From contig JANQWK010000019.1 in assembly GCA_030729925.1 (NCBI GenBank), positions 1 through 64,000 of the forward strand: a stretch of DNA of 64,000 nucleotides. Reading direction: 5' to 3'. This stretch comes from Saprospiraceae bacterium (GTDB lineage: Bacteria > Bacteroidota > Bacteroidia > Chitinophagales > Saprospiraceae). The notes under the pieces are model-generated. The model had not been told where the DNA came from and made no database searches. It saw only the letters and a program-made list of their open reading frames with translations. Within the stretch, counting starts at the first letter, position 1; each line of letters begins with the position of its first letter. The position numbers were made by a program, and so were the translations under genes. Below, one piece after another: positions 26,500 to 36,220 of the stretch.

Positions 26500-27261
26500 T
26501 TAAACAGAAGCGGCTCCGAATTCCTCTTTTACCCAATCATAGCCGCGCTCTTCCAATTCAAAGGCCAAATCTTTGGTACCTGACTTCACGATACGTCCAT
26601 TATACAAGACGTGGATGAAATCGGGCACAATGTAATTCAGCAGTCGCTGGTAGTGGGTAACAATCAGGAAAGAGCGATCTTTGCTGCGAAGCTTGTTGAC
26701 CGCATCGGCCACAATGCGCAGCGCATCAATATCCAAACCGGAATCGGTTTCATCCAGGATAGCGAGTTTGGGCTCCATCAAAGCCATCTGCAGCATCTCA
26801 TTTCGCTTTTTCTCTCCTCCGGAAAAACCTTCATTCAGAAAGCGCTTGAGCATCCCGTGATCCATATCCACCAGATCAATCTTCTCGCGCAACAACTTCA
26901 GCATTTCGGGAGCCTTTAGCTCTTCCAGTCCTTTAGCGGTGCGGCGATTATTGACAATCGTTTTCAAAAAATTGGACATACTTACTCCCGGGATTTCGAC
27001 CGGATACTGGAAAGCCAGGAACAAGCCTGCCAGTGAGCGCTCGTCCACTTCCATGTCCAGTAAGTCCTTGCCCATGAAAGTAACACTCCCTTCGGTAACC
27101 TCGTACTCCTCGCGACCGGCCAGTACATTGGCCAAAGTACTTTTTCCGGAGCCATTGGGGCCCATGATCGCATGCACCTCACCCGCCTTGATCTCCAGGT
27201 TGATACCCTTCAAAATTTGTTTGTCGTCAATATTAGCATGCAGATTTTGTATAGATAGCAT
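26500..27261 (-). CDS. sufC: Fe-S assembly ATPase SufC
   Basis: ABC-type ATPase of 253 residues, driving the SufBCD scaffold. Walker A MGPNGSGKSTLANVLAG near residue 36; the signature motif FSGGEKKRNEML, in the SufC-specific form; Walker B LAILDETDSGLDIDAL; switch His in ILIVTHYQRLL-like LIVTHYQR. It has no membrane partner; it binds SufB and SufD. Between sufB (37-base gap) and sufD. Confidence 0.96.
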   Translation of the reverse strand: MLSIQNLHANIDDKQILKGINLEIKAGEVHAIMGPNGSGKSTLANVLAGREEYEVTEGSVTFMGKDLLDMEVDERSLAGLFLAFQYPVEIPGVSMSNFLKTIVNNRRTAKGLEELKAPEMLKLLREKIDLVDMDHGMLKRFLNEGFSGGEKKRNEMLQMALMEPKLAILDETDSGLDIDALRIVADAVNKLRSKDRSFLIVTHYQRLLNYIVPDFIHVLYNGRIVKSGTKDLAFELEERGYDWVKEEFGAASV

Positions 27262-27298
27262 GATTTAGTAGCGTTAAGTTGATAAATAATGAAAAAAA

Positions 27299-28744
27299 TT
27301 ATCCCACACTGCCCTCAAGGCTAATTTCCAACAGCTTTTGTGCCTCTACGGCAAACTCCATCGGAAGCTCGTTGAAGACTTCCTTGCAGTAGCCGTTCAC
27401 GATCATATTGATCGAATCCTCCTCGCTCAGACCGCGCTGTTGCAAATAAAACAGCTGATCTTCTCCGATTTTGGAGGTAGTAGCTTCATGTTCTACCCTG
27501 GCAGTGCTGTTTTCTACTTCCAGGTACGGAAAAGTATGCGCGCCGCACTTATCGCCCATCAACAGCGAATCGCATTGAGAAAAATTGTGCGCATTCTCGG
27601 CCTTCTTGCCAATTTTAACCAGACCCCGGTAAGAATTGTTGCTGAATCCTGCCGAAATACCCTTCGAGATAATGGTACTCCTGGTATTTTTGCCCAGGTG
27701 AATCATCTTGGTTCCCGTATCTGCCTGCTGGTAGTTGTTCGTCACCGCAACAGAGTAAAACTCCCCGATCGAATAGTCGCCTTTCAACACACAGCTCGGG
27801 TATTTCCAGGTGATCGCAGAGCCTGTCTCCACCTGTGTCCACGAAATTTTGGAGTGGTGACCCTCGCACAAGCCTCTTTTCGTAACGAAATTATATACCC
27901 CACCTTTACCTTCTTTATCGCCGGGAAACCAATTCTGCACCGTAGAGTACTTCACCTCTGCATGATCCAGCGCAATAATTTCCACCACAGCCGCATGCAG
28001 CTGGTTTTCGTCCCGCATAGGAGCCGTACAGCCCTCCAGATAACTCACATAGCTGGAGTCCTCCGCCACAATCAAAGTTCGCTCAAACTGACCAGTATTC
28101 GCTGTGTTGATCCGGAAATACGTGGACAACTCCATAGGGCAACGCACCCCTTTGGGAATATAGACAAACGAACCATCCGAAAAAACAGCTGAATTGAGTG
28201 CGGCATAGTAGTTATCCGTATAAGGAACCACAGACCCCAAGTACTTTTTGATCAACTCCGGATGCTCCTGCACCGCTTCGCTAAAAGAACAGAAAATAAT
28301 CCCCATTTCTCCAAGCTTCTCCTTGTAGGTCGTTTTCACAGACACACTGTCAATCACCGCATCCACCGCAACCCCGGCCAGCATCTTTTGCTCTTCCAAC
28401 GGAATACCCAGACGCTCAAACGTTCGGATCAACTCCGGATCCACCTCATCCAAACTCTCGTATTCAGGCTTCTTCTTAGGCGCAGCAAAATAAATGATGT
28501 CCTGAAAATCAATCTTAGGGTACCTCACATTCGGCCATTCCGGCTCCTGCATCTCCAGCCAATGGCGATACGCCTTCAATCGCCATTCCAGCAAAAACTC
28601 AGGTTCGTTCTTCTTGGCAGAAATCATACGCACAACGTCTTCGTTCAGACCCTTGGGAAAGGTATCCATTTCAATGTCACTGGTAAAACCATATTTGTAT
28701 TCACCCCGGGTATGTTCCTCCAGGACCTGCATTGAATCACTCAT
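27299..28744 (-). CDS. sufB: Fe-S assembly scaffold protein SufB
   Basis: Main scaffold subunit of the SUF system, 481 residues, where clusters form. Family motifs: GYKYGFTSD-like [19 protein letters not shown] near the start, [27 protein letters not shown], and the C-terminal [36 protein letters not shown]. It is the first gene of the suf operon (sufB-C-D-S-E-T-rrf2), and the 251-base gap before it should hold the operon promoter. I see no clear operator there. Confidence 0.96.
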   Translation of the reverse strand: MSDSMQVLEEHTRGEYKYGFTSDIEMDTFPKGLNEDVVRMISAKKNEPEFLLEWRLKAYRHWLEMQEPEWPNVRYPKIDFQDIIYFAAPKKKPEYESLDEVDPELIRTFERLGIPLEEQKMLAGVAVDAVIDSVSVKTTYKEKLGEMGIIFCSFSEAVQEHPELIKKYLGSVVPYTDNYYAALNSAVFSDGSFVYIPKGVRCPMELSTYFRINTANTGQFERTLIVAEDSSYVSYLEGCTAPMRDENQLHAAVVEIIALDHAEVKYSTVQNWFPGDKEGKGGVYNFVTKRGLCEGHHSKISWTQVETGSAITWKYPSCVLKGDYSIGEFYSVAVTNNYQQADTGTKMIHLGKNTRSTIISKGISAGFSNNSYRGLVKIGKKAENAHNFSQCDSLLMGDKCGAHTFPYLEVENSTARVEHEATTSKIGEDQLFYLQQRGLSEEDSINMIVNGYCKEVFNELPMEFAVEAQKLLEISLEGSVG

Positions 28745-28995
28745 GTACTTGTGTTTTTATCTGTCTAAATATGTGATAACCAATATTTTTCATAAATCAA
28801 AAGCCAACTTCCGATTCCTTTTTGAAGTTTCGGGATGCAAATTATACAAAAAAGTATAAATTAGGTTCAATGTGGGCATCCTTTTTCCGACAAGTTTTGC
28901 GGCACTTGTTGGTGGTTTCCCAAACAAGCGAGCGGTGATGTTGTTGATATATTGCGTCAATTTTTGATTAACTTGATCCAAAAATTAGCATAGCT

Positions 28996-30633
28996 ATGGC
29001 AAATCGTTATCAGGCTGAGGTGATTGTGGCAGGTGCCGGCTTATCGGGCATGGTCGCCGCACTGGAGCTGCTGGATCAAGGCAAGCGGGTATTGTTGGTT
29101 GACCGGGACACCGAGGAAAACATAGGCGGCCTTGCAGTATGGGCTTTCGGCGGAATGTTTTTTGTGGATAGTGCGCACCAGCGAAAAGCGGGTATCCGGG
29201 ATTCGACCGAACTGGCGCTGAAGGACTGGTTTAGTTTTGCAGCCTACGAACCCGGGGAGGTTTGGGGACCGCGCTGGGCAGAGCAGTTTGTTCATTTTAC
29301 GACCCCCCATGTATATCAATGGCTACGGTCGCTCAAGATCAATTTTTTTCCCGTTATCCACTGGGTAGAACGAGGCTTGTTCCAACCGGGTAACTCGGTT
29401 CCGCGCTTCCACTTGCTTTGGGGCACCGGTTATGAGTTGATCCGCGTACTGAAAGAGCGGCTCTACCAACATCCCAACAGGGCAAAATTACAGCTGTGTT
29501 TCAGACACCGGGTGACAGAAATTCAAGTAAGCGAGGGTAAAGTAAGTGGTCTGCAGGGTTGGCGGGAAGACCTGGATCAGCCTTTCGAGGCGACCGCAGA
29601 TACCGTGATCATTGCTTCCGGAGGAATCGGGGGAAATATAGATAAGATTAAAGCCAATTGGGAGCCTGCCTGGGGAACTCCACCGCAAGATATTCTCAAC
29701 GGCGCCCATCCCTATGGTTCGGGTGATCTCCACGATGCCTCAGCAAAAATCAATGGCCATGTGGTACACCTGGAAAAGCAGTGGAATTATGCTGCCGGAG
29801 TTCGGCATCCACAGCCCCGCTACGACAACCACGGCCTGAGTCTGGTGCCCTGTAAGTCGGCACTTTGGCTCAATTATCGCGGACAACGCATGGGGCCTGT
29901 GCCACTGGTTACCGGCTACGATACCCGATACCTGGTGGAAAGGATTTGTCAGGAAGAAAAAAAGTACTCCTGGCAGGTGCTCAACCAAAAAATTGCCTAC
30001 AAGGAGTTTGCCATCTCCGGCTCCGAGCATAACCCGGCTGTTCGCGACAAAAAACTGCTGCAGTTTATCGGCAATGTGCTGTTTGGCAACAAAAAACTGG
30101 TAGATGACATGCTGGACACTTGTCCCGATTTTGTGGTAGCTGGCAGTCTCGAAGAACTTACCGATCGGATGAATGCGCTTACCGGAACCAACGATGTATC
30201 GCTCGACTTCCTGCGGGAAAGCATCCAACAGTACGATGCACAAATCGAACGTGGTCCCGCCTTCCACAATGATGATCAGCTGCGCCGCATTGCGCATGCC
30301 CGCCAATACCGCGGCGATAAAGCCCGAACCAGCAAATTTCAAAAAATCAACGACAAGAACGCCTATCCGCTTATCGCCATTCACAACCGCATCCTTAGCC
30401 GCAAATCCCTGGGAGGTATCCAGACCGATCTACAGTGCAGGGTACTGCAAAAACCCGATGCCCAGGGAAATCAATCCGCCATAGAAGGACTTTTTGCCGT
30501 AGGCGAGGCAGCAGGCTTCGGTGGGGGAGGCATACATGGCAAGCGATCACTTGAAGGTACTTTTTTGGCCGGGTGTGTGCTTACCGGCCGCATCGCGGCA
30601 AAAACGATCGGCGGTGAAGCCCTTTCTTTGTAA
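28996..30633 (+). CDS. FAD-binding dehydrogenase (KSTD/fumarate reductase fold)
   Basis: Flavoprotein of 545 residues. The N-terminus binds FAD (VIVAGAGLSGMVAALELLDQG, then LLVDRD). The end (GLFAVGEAAGFGGGGIHGKRSLEGTFLAGCVLTGRIAA) is typical of the 3-ketosteroid dehydrogenase / flavocytochrome c family. A large central substrate domain lies between. Many such genes are annotated only as FAD-binding dehydrogenase; the substrate is not known. No signal peptide, so it is cytosolic. The S9 peptidase starts 23 bases after its stop and likely shares its transcript. Confidence 0.85.
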   Translation: MANRYQAEVIVAGAGLSGMVAALELLDQGKRVLLVDRDTEENIGGLAVWAFGGMFFVDSAHQRKAGIRDSTELALKDWFSFAAYEPGEVWGPRWAEQFVHFTTPHVYQWLRSLKINFFPVIHWVERGLFQPGNSVPRFHLLWGTGYELIRVLKERLYQHPNRAKLQLCFRHRVTEIQVSEGKVSGLQGWREDLDQPFEATADTVIIASGGIGGNIDKIKANWEPAWGTPPQDILNGAHPYGSGDLHDASAKINGHVVHLEKQWNYAAGVRHPQPRYDNHGLSLVPCKSALWLNYRGQRMGPVPLVTGYDTRYLVERICQEEKKYSWQVLNQKIAYKEFAISGSEHNPAVRDKKLLQFIGNVLFGNKKLVDDMLDTCPDFVVAGSLEELTDRMNALTGTNDVSLDFLRESIQQYDAQIERGPAFHNDDQLRRIAHARQYRGDKARTSKFQKINDKNAYPLIAIHNRILSRKSLGGIQTDLQCRVLQKPDAQGNQSAIEGLFAVGEAAGFGGGGIHGKRSLEGTFLAGCVLTGRIAAKTIGGEALSL

Positions 30634-30656
30634 AACATTCACTAAACCAACTTAAT

Positions 30657-32669
30657 ATGAAACCATTGTACCTGTTTTTTTTTGTGGCCCTGCTCTCGGG
30701 AAATACCCTGTTCGGACAGGCTCCCAAGGCTGTGTTTTCGCTCGACCAGTTCAAAGACTACGAACTTGCTACCAACCCCCAGCTTTCTCCCGATGGGAGC
30801 AAAGTGCTCTATTCACGACAATGGATCAACCTCATGGAAGATCGCCGGGAAACCGACCTCTGGATCGTCAATGCCGATGGTTCCAAAAATCGCTTTTTCC
30901 TGAATGGATCCAACGGTCTGTGGTCGCCAGATGGCACTCGGGTTGCCTTTACCAAAGAAGGCGAACCTGATGGCACCCAGATCTTTGTCAAGTTCCTGGG
31001 AGAGGAAGGGGAACCTACCCAAATCACCAAACTGGAAAAAACGCCTTCCGGAATCACCTGGTCGCCCGATGGCAAATACCTCGCATTTACCATGCACGTG
31101 GACGATGACGTGGCTTTGAAGGCTCTCATCCCCGCAGCGCCTCCGGGTGCCAAGTGGACAAAAGCTCCCAGGGTGGTGGATCAGGTACAGTACAGACGCG
31201 ACCGCGTTGGTTTCCTCGAAAATGGTTACCAGCATATTTTTGTGGTACCCGCAGAAGGTGGTACAGCTCGTCAGTTGACTTCGGGCGACTGGAACCACGG
31301 CGGAAAACTCGCCTGGTCGCCCGATGGACAACGCATTTTCTTTACCAGTCTGCGCATCGCGGAAGCAGAATATGCCTACCGCGAATCCCAAATCTATGCT
31401 GTTGAGTTAGCTTCCGGCGCCATCAGCCAGATCACCTCGCGCAAAGGCAGTGAAAGCGATGTGACGGTCTCGCCTGACGGCAAAAAAATAGCCTTCGTGG
31501 GCAGCAACTGGACCGAAAATTTCTACCACAGCGCCAATCTTTTTATTGCAAACGCCGACGGCAGTGGCCTGCAAAATCTAACCGAAAAACTGGATCGCAG
31601 CCCTTCCAACCCTTCCTGGGCACCGGATGGCAGCGGGGTGTATTTCGACTTTGAAGACCAAGGCTCCCGCAATCTTCATTTTGTTGATCTCAAAGGCAAT
31701 ATCCGCCCGGTTACCAAAGGCAACCACATGCTGGCAGCCGATGATACACATGCCGGCAACCTGGTAGTAGCCGCACAAACTAACCCTTACCAACCGTCGG
31801 ATATCGTAGCTGTCAATACCAAAGACGGTAGTATCCGCCGACTCACCGATGTCAACTCAGATATCCTGGATTTTGTCGAACTCGGCAAGGTAGAAGAAAT
31901 CTGGTACGACTCCGAAGATGGCACCAAAGTGCAAGGCTGGATTGTCAAACCACCACAGTTTGATCCTTCCAAAAAATATCCATTGGTGCTCAAAATCCAC
32001 GGCGGACCACACGCCATGTACAACACAGGATTCGATATCACCTCCCAATTACATGCCTCCATGGGATATGTAGTGCTTTACACCAACCCCAGAGGTTCCA
32101 CCGGCTATGGCTACGATTTTGCCAATGCCATCCAAAACTCCTATCCCGGAAAAGACTATGAAGACCTCATGGCAGGCGTAGATGCAGTTATCGAAAAAGG
32201 ATACATTGACGAAAAGAAAATGTTCGTGTACGGCGGTTCCGGCGGGGGTGTTCTCACCTCCTGGATCGTAGGTCATACCGACCGATTTGCAGGTGCATCC
32301 GTCAATTACCCGGTCATCAACTGGATGTCGTTCGTGGGCACCACCGATGGCATCGGCTGGTACAACAACTTCGAGAAAAAACCCTGGGAAGACCCCAGCG
32401 AACACCTCAGAAGATCCCCTCTGATGTACGTGGGCAATGTCAAAACCCCCACCATGCTGATGTGCGGTGTCAATGACCTCCGTACCCCTATATCACAAAC
32501 CGAGGAGTTTTACCAGGCCCTCAAAGTCAATAAAGTGCCCACCGTCATGATCCGATTCAATGACGAGTTTCACGGAACCTCCTCCAAACCTTCCAATTTT
32601 ATGCGTACCGTCGGTTACCTGCACGGCTGGTTCGGCAAATACGGAGGACCCGATCCCGCAAGACCCTAA
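30657..32669 (+). CDS. Exported S9 family peptidase (acylaminoacyl-peptidase like)
   Basis: Predicted secreted or periplasmic serine peptidase, 670 residues. Signal peptide MKPLYLFFFVALLSGNTLFGQ. A WD40-like propeller with several SPDG turns (WSPDGTRVAFT, WSPDGKYLAFTMH, VSPDGKKIAFVG, WAPDGSGVYF) leads to a hydrolase domain. The nucleophile is in VYGGSGGGVLTSW (Gly in place of the more usual Tyr after Ser), the Asp in CGVNDLRTP and the His in DEFHGTSS. It is of the dipeptidyl/acylaminoacyl peptidase group. It is separate in sequence from the S9 peptidase at 261. Repeat copy 5 follows its stop. Confidence 0.9.
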   Translation: MKPLYLFFFVALLSGNTLFGQAPKAVFSLDQFKDYELATNPQLSPDGSKVLYSRQWINLMEDRRETDLWIVNADGSKNRFFLNGSNGLWSPDGTRVAFTKEGEPDGTQIFVKFLGEEGEPTQITKLEKTPSGITWSPDGKYLAFTMHVDDDVALKALIPAAPPGAKWTKAPRVVDQVQYRRDRVGFLENGYQHIFVVPAEGGTARQLTSGDWNHGGKLAWSPDGQRIFFTSLRIAEAEYAYRESQIYAVELASGAISQITSRKGSESDVTVSPDGKKIAFVGSNWTENFYHSANLFIANADGSGLQNLTEKLDRSPSNPSWAPDGSGVYFDFEDQGSRNLHFVDLKGNIRPVTKGNHMLAADDTHAGNLVVAAQTNPYQPSDIVAVNTKDGSIRRLTDVNSDILDFVELGKVEEIWYDSEDGTKVQGWIVKPPQFDPSKKYPLVLKIHGGPHAMYNTGFDITSQLHASMGYVVLYTNPRGSTGYGYDFANAIQNSYPGKDYEDLMAGVDAVIEKGYIDEKKMFVYGGSGGGVLTSWIVGHTDRFAGASVNYPVINWMSFVGTTDGIGWYNNFEKKPWEDPSEHLRRSPLMYVGNVKTPTMLMCGVNDLRTPISQTEEFYQALKVNKVPTVMIRFNDEFHGTSSKPSNFMRTVGYLHGWFGKYGGPDPARP

Positions 32670-32693
32670 CGGAAAAATAAATTTCAGGAAAAT

Positions 32694-32768
32694 GGTTACG
32701 TTTGGATAGCCTGAAAGTATTAACAAACGAATTTTCACGTGCAAGGCATCTTAAGGTGCCTTGCACCT
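32694..32768 (+). repeat. Two-helix intergenic repeat, copy 5 (diverged, downstream of S9 peptidase)
   Basis: Diverged copy starting GGTTACGTTTGG 25 bases after the peptidase stop. The usual GGTTAC/GTAATC helix is lost, but CGTTTG (32699-32704) can pair with CAAACG (32725-32730) in nearly the same place. The hairpin (32737-32768) keeps its TTAA loop, with one C-C mismatch and a U-G pair at a position where other copies are Watson-Crick. Confidence 0.7.
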
Positions 32769-32918
32769 GTTGTTTAAATAAATGAATTTCAATAAATTAA
32801 ATCTATTTTATTCAAATTCCAGCTCCCTTTTTTTCCCGCCTCTTAGGGTCTTGACTAAAATTTATGTTATCTTTATAGACATCAGTTTGGATGTAATTTT
32901 TTCCAAAAAACCAGCATT

Positions 32919-33707
32919 ATGGGATCAGACCTATCGGTTACCTTCGAGAAGAAAGGCGCTGTCGGCATCATTAGTCTCAATCGCCCTGAGAAATACAACG
33001 GGGTAAACACAGAACTTTTGCACCAACTCAAGCACCACCTGGAGCACTGCCATCAGGATAGTTCTATTCGCTCAGTAATCCTAAGGGGTGAGGGTCAGGG
33101 ATTTTGCGGCGGAGCCGACCTTGAAAACTTTGCAGCGGGTATTGAGCCGGAGTACGTTCGGGACTATCTGATCGAACATTACCAGCCTTTATTACGCCTG
33201 ATGGTCACTTTACCCAAACCCATTATCGGAGCGGTACATGGTTCAGCGGCAGGAGTAGGGGCAGCACTGGCACTCGCCTGCGACCTGCGCATCATGGCAG
33301 AAGATGCCAATATCCGCTATGCCTTCATCAATATTGCCTTGGGGCCGGACGGTGGAGCATCCTGGTTGCTGGCAAGGTTAGTGGGCTATGCCAGGGCTTT
33401 CGAAATTGCGGTGGAAGGAAAAAAAATTGACGCCAAGACTTGCCTCCAACTGGGGTTAACCAACCGAATCGCCGTGGCGGGCAATCTGATGTCAGATGCG
33501 CTGCACTGGGCAACCGAACTTGCCGAAAGGCCAACACTGGCGGTTGCGCTTACTAAAGATGCGCTACACCAGTCTCTTAACCAGGATATTTACCAAAACA
33601 TAGCGCTGGAGGCCGAAAACCAGGTGCGTGCCTTCAAAAGTAGCGACTTCCAAGAAGGTGTACATGCTTTTTTGCAAAAGCGACAACCTCGGTTTACAGG
33701 ATCCTGA
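32919..33707 (+). CDS. Enoyl-CoA hydratase/isomerase family protein (PaaG-like)
   Basis: Crotonase-fold enzyme of 262 residues acting on an acyl-CoA. The oxyanion-hole segments are FCGGADLENF and GSAAGVGAALALACDLRI. The catalytic region reads ALGPDGGASWLLARLVG, with Asp and no hydratase Glu, as in PaaG-type isomerases. So isomerase activity on a double bond is as likely as hydration. It is followed 29 bases later by the acyl-CoA dehydrogenase and then the APH-type kinase, suggesting a joint acyl-CoA pathway. A TTGACT-17-TATAGA sequence lies at 32851-32879, about 40 bases before the start; its relevance in Bacteroidota is doubtful. Confidence 0.88.
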   Translation: MGSDLSVTFEKKGAVGIISLNRPEKYNGVNTELLHQLKHHLEHCHQDSSIRSVILRGEGQGFCGGADLENFAAGIEPEYVRDYLIEHYQPLLRLMVTLPKPIIGAVHGSAAGVGAALALACDLRIMAEDANIRYAFINIALGPDGGASWLLARLVGYARAFEIAVEGKKIDAKTCLQLGLTNRIAVAGNLMSDALHWATELAERPTLAVALTKDALHQSLNQDIYQNIALEAENQVRAFKSSDFQEGVHAFLQKRQPRFTGS

Positions 33708-33736
33708 TTCTATTCAACACAAAAATTGACAATAAA

Positions 33737-34954
33737 GTGGATAATCCTTTTATGACCCCAAGACTGGCTGAGCTGCTGCCAGCCATCAAAGCATTTATTG
33801 TTGAAGAGTTGTATCCGCTCGAACAACAGGCGCTTTCTACCGGTTTTTACGAGCTACAACCTGTCCTCGATGAAAAAAGGGCGAAAGTGAAGGCCTTAGG
33901 GTGGTGGCTCCCCCAGGTTCCTCAGAAATGGGGCGGCATGGGGCTGAGTTTGCTCGAATTCGGTATCCTGAGCGAATACCTGGCCAAGACGCTATATGGA
34001 CATTACATTTTCAATTGCCAGGCTCCCGATGCAGGAAATATGGAGATCCTCATGGAACATGCCTCCGAAGACCAGCAGGAGCGGTTTTTAAAGCCACTCC
34101 TCAACGGCGATATCCGGAGCTGTTTCGCCATGACCGAACCCGAGTTTGCCGGATCCAACCCGATTCAAATGGGAGCCCGAGGCACCTTATCGGATGGCTC
34201 CTACCGGGTTACCGGCCATAAGTGGTACACCACAGGCGCCGATGGGGCAAGTTTTGCCGTGGTCATGTGCCTCACCGATCCCGATCACACCAATCCCTAT
34301 CAACGAGCTAGCCAGATTATTGTGCCCACTGACACCCCCGGTTTTCAGCTATTGCGCAACATCCCCGTGATGGGCGAAAGAGGCGAAGGATGGCTAAGTC
34401 ATGGAGAGGTCATGTTCGACTGTGTGGTGCCTCAGGATCACTTGTTGGGGGAAGCAGGGTCGGGATTTGCGATGGCTCAGGAAAGGCTCGGCCCAGGCCG
34501 CATCCATCACTGCATGCGCTGGATAGGCATCAGCGAAAGAGCGCTGGAGCTCCTATGCCACAGAGCAGCTACCCGCTCTCTGGGACAGGGGAAACTACTC
34601 GCCCATAAACAAAGTGTACAGAATTGGATCGCTGAAAGTCGCGCAGAAATTGATGCTGCACGACTAATGGTTCTCAATACCGCCCGACGTATAGATGCGG
34701 AAGGTGCTTATGCCGCCAGAATAGATGTTTCGGTGATTAAATTCTTTGTGGCCAATGTATTGCAACAAGTCCTGGACAGGGCCATACAAGCTCATGGCGG
34801 CCTGGGAATGTGCGATGATCTCCCGCTCGCGTTTTGGTTCAGACACGAACGCGCGGCAAGAATTTACGATGGCGCCGATGAGGTGCACAAAGAGCGCGTT
34901 GCTAAATATATCCTAAAGGATTATTTGCCCGACACAAAAAACAGTCATGGATAA
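33737..34954 (+). CDS. Acyl-CoA dehydrogenase family protein (FadE11/ACAD11-like)
   Basis: Flavin enzyme of 405 residues. The acyl-CoA/FAD motifs are AMTEPEFAGSNPIQMGARG and KWYTTGADGASFAVVMC. The C-terminal part reads QAHGGLGMCDDLPLAFWFRHERAARIYDGADEVHKERVA. The YDGADEVH form carries Asp where many dehydrogenases carry the catalytic Glu, as in ACAD10/11-like proteins. The start is a GTG at 33737 (MDNPFMTPRL); an ATG five codons on is possible. Its end overlaps the APH-type kinase start by eight bases. In animals both activities are fused in ACAD11, so this pair may be a split version. Confidence 0.88.
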   Translation: MDNPFMTPRLAELLPAIKAFIVEELYPLEQQALSTGFYELQPVLDEKRAKVKALGWWLPQVPQKWGGMGLSLLEFGILSEYLAKTLYGHYIFNCQAPDAGNMEILMEHASEDQQERFLKPLLNGDIRSCFAMTEPEFAGSNPIQMGARGTLSDGSYRVTGHKWYTTGADGASFAVVMCLTDPDHTNPYQRASQIIVPTDTPGFQLLRNIPVMGERGEGWLSHGEVMFDCVVPQDHLLGEAGSGFAMAQERLGPGRIHHCMRWIGISERALELLCHRAATRSLGQGKLLAHKQSVQNWIAESRAEIDAARLMVLNTARRIDAEGAYAARIDVSVIKFFVANVLQQVLDRAIQAHGGLGMCDDLPLAFWFRHERAARIYDGADEVHKERVAKYILKDYLPDTKNSHG

Positions 34955-36041
34955 AATACCTCCAATAGATACCGCAGCCGAAGTCAGACCAGGGGAGGAG
35001 CTTCCCCTGGAACTGCTCCGGGATTTTTTGTCCAATAATTTCCCAGGTAACGAAAATTCCGACTTAAGGGTCAGACAGTTTCCCAAAGGTTTTTCCAACC
35101 TTACCTACCTCATCGAATGGGGGAGTAGAGACTTCATCCTCAGGCGCCCCCCCTTTGGCGCAAATGTCAAAACCGCACACGACATGGGGCGGGAGTTCAG
35201 AATGCTGAGCCGACTTAAACCCGTATTTGCCAAGGTACCCCAACCCCTGCTCTATTGCGAAGACGATACCGTGATCGGTGCCCCTTTCTACCTGATGGAA
35301 CGGGTGAATGGCGTCATTCTGCGAGCAGGAATGCCACAACAGGCCTATCCCAATGCCAGTCAGATGGAGGCTGTCGCCAAAAAATTTATCCAAAATCTGG
35401 CCCAACTACACAGTCTCGATATCCATACAAGTGGATTGGAAGATCTCGGAAAACCCGAAGGCTATGCAGAACGGCAAGTGCAAGGATGGATCAAACGCTA
35501 CCACGGTTCCCAAACCCATGAAATATCAGCTATGGATTTTACGGCAGACTGGCTCCTGAGCCATATTCCCCCTTCGGGAAAACCAGCCCTGATTCATAAT
35601 GATTACAAATACGATAACCTGGTGCTCGATCCCGACGACCTTTCCCATATCAAAGCAGTCCTGGATTGGGAAATGGCAACCATCGGGGACCCCCTGATGG
35701 ATCTGGGTACTAGCTTGGCCTATTGGGTCACAGCCGAAGACCCGGACTTTATGAAAGGCCTTAACCTCAATATCAGCCACCTTCCCGGTAATCCCGATCG
35801 CACCACACTCGCCAACTGGTACTTCGAAGCTACCGGACAGCCTCCCGTCAACCTGATTTTTTACTACGTTTTTGGGTTGTACAAAATAGCTGTCATCATC
35901 CAGCAAATCTTCTATCGCTACGAAAAAGGCTACACCCGGGATCCCAGATTTGCACAAATCATCGAAGGCGTAAAAGCATACGGAAAAGCCGCACAGTTGG
36001 CTATTGAAAAACAGCGCATGGACAAGCTGTTCCAGAATTAA
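34947..36041 (+). CDS. APH-type phosphotransferase (ACAD11 kinase-domain like)
   Basis: Protein-kinase-like phosphotransferase of 364 residues. Brenner-type catalytic loop LIHNDYKYDNLVLDP near residue 212 and the metal-binding AVLDWEMATIGDPLMDLGTSLAYW near 232. It starts within the end of the acyl-CoA dehydrogenase gene, so it is translationally coupled. This domain resembles the ACAD10/ACAD11 N-terminal kinase domain and LvaA of levulinate degradation, which phosphorylate 4-hydroxyacyl-CoA. I infer the same activity here from the pairing, not from the residues alone. It is not an antibiotic-resistance gene in this setting. Confidence 0.86.
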   Translation: MDKIPPIDTAAEVRPGEELPLELLRDFLSNNFPGNENSDLRVRQFPKGFSNLTYLIEWGSRDFILRRPPFGANVKTAHDMGREFRMLSRLKPVFAKVPQPLLYCEDDTVIGAPFYLMERVNGVILRAGMPQQAYPNASQMEAVAKKFIQNLAQLHSLDIHTSGLEDLGKPEGYAERQVQGWIKRYHGSQTHEISAMDFTADWLLSHIPPSGKPALIHNDYKYDNLVLDPDDLSHIKAVLDWEMATIGDPLMDLGTSLAYWVTAEDPDFMKGLNLNISHLPGNPDRTTLANWYFEATGQPPVNLIFYYVFGLYKIAVIIQQIFYRYEKGYTRDPRFAQIIEGVKAYGKAAQLAIEKQRMDKLFQN

Positions 36042-36101
36042 TCCGTAACCCGGATGAGGAAAACAACAAACAAACAAAAGATTTTCAACACCTTATAAGA
36101 C

Positions 36102-36173
36102 AGGTGCAAGGCACCTTAAAGTGCCTTGCACCTGATTACCCCTATTAATACCTCGGCAACCCAAAAGGTAACC
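36102..36173 (-). repeat. Two-helix intergenic repeat, copy 6 (downstream of OmpP1/FadL gene)
   Basis: On the minus strand GGTTACCTTT begins 48 bases after the porin stop; its partner AGGGGTAATC allows ten pairs with three G-U. The hairpin is at 36102-36133 with the U-G pair next to the TTAA loop. It lies between convergent genes (kinase ends 36041, porin ends 36221). Confidence 0.85.
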
Positions 36174-36220
36174 TCACGCTACTGCTGTTTCAACGTCCAG
36201 GAAATTAATCAGGTATGCGC

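Noticed and set aside
32851-32879. TTGACT-17-TATAGA as a strong promoter before the enoyl-CoA hydratase
   Set aside because: It fits the sigma-70 consensus of Proteobacteria, but the Bacteroidota primary sigma uses TTG/TAnnTTTG, so the match may be chance. Mentioned only in the gene entry.
34947-36041. Aminoglycoside-resistance phosphotransferase
   Set aside because: The APH fold is shared with ACAD11-type kinases, and the overlap with an acyl-CoA dehydrogenase gene argues for acyl-CoA metabolism.
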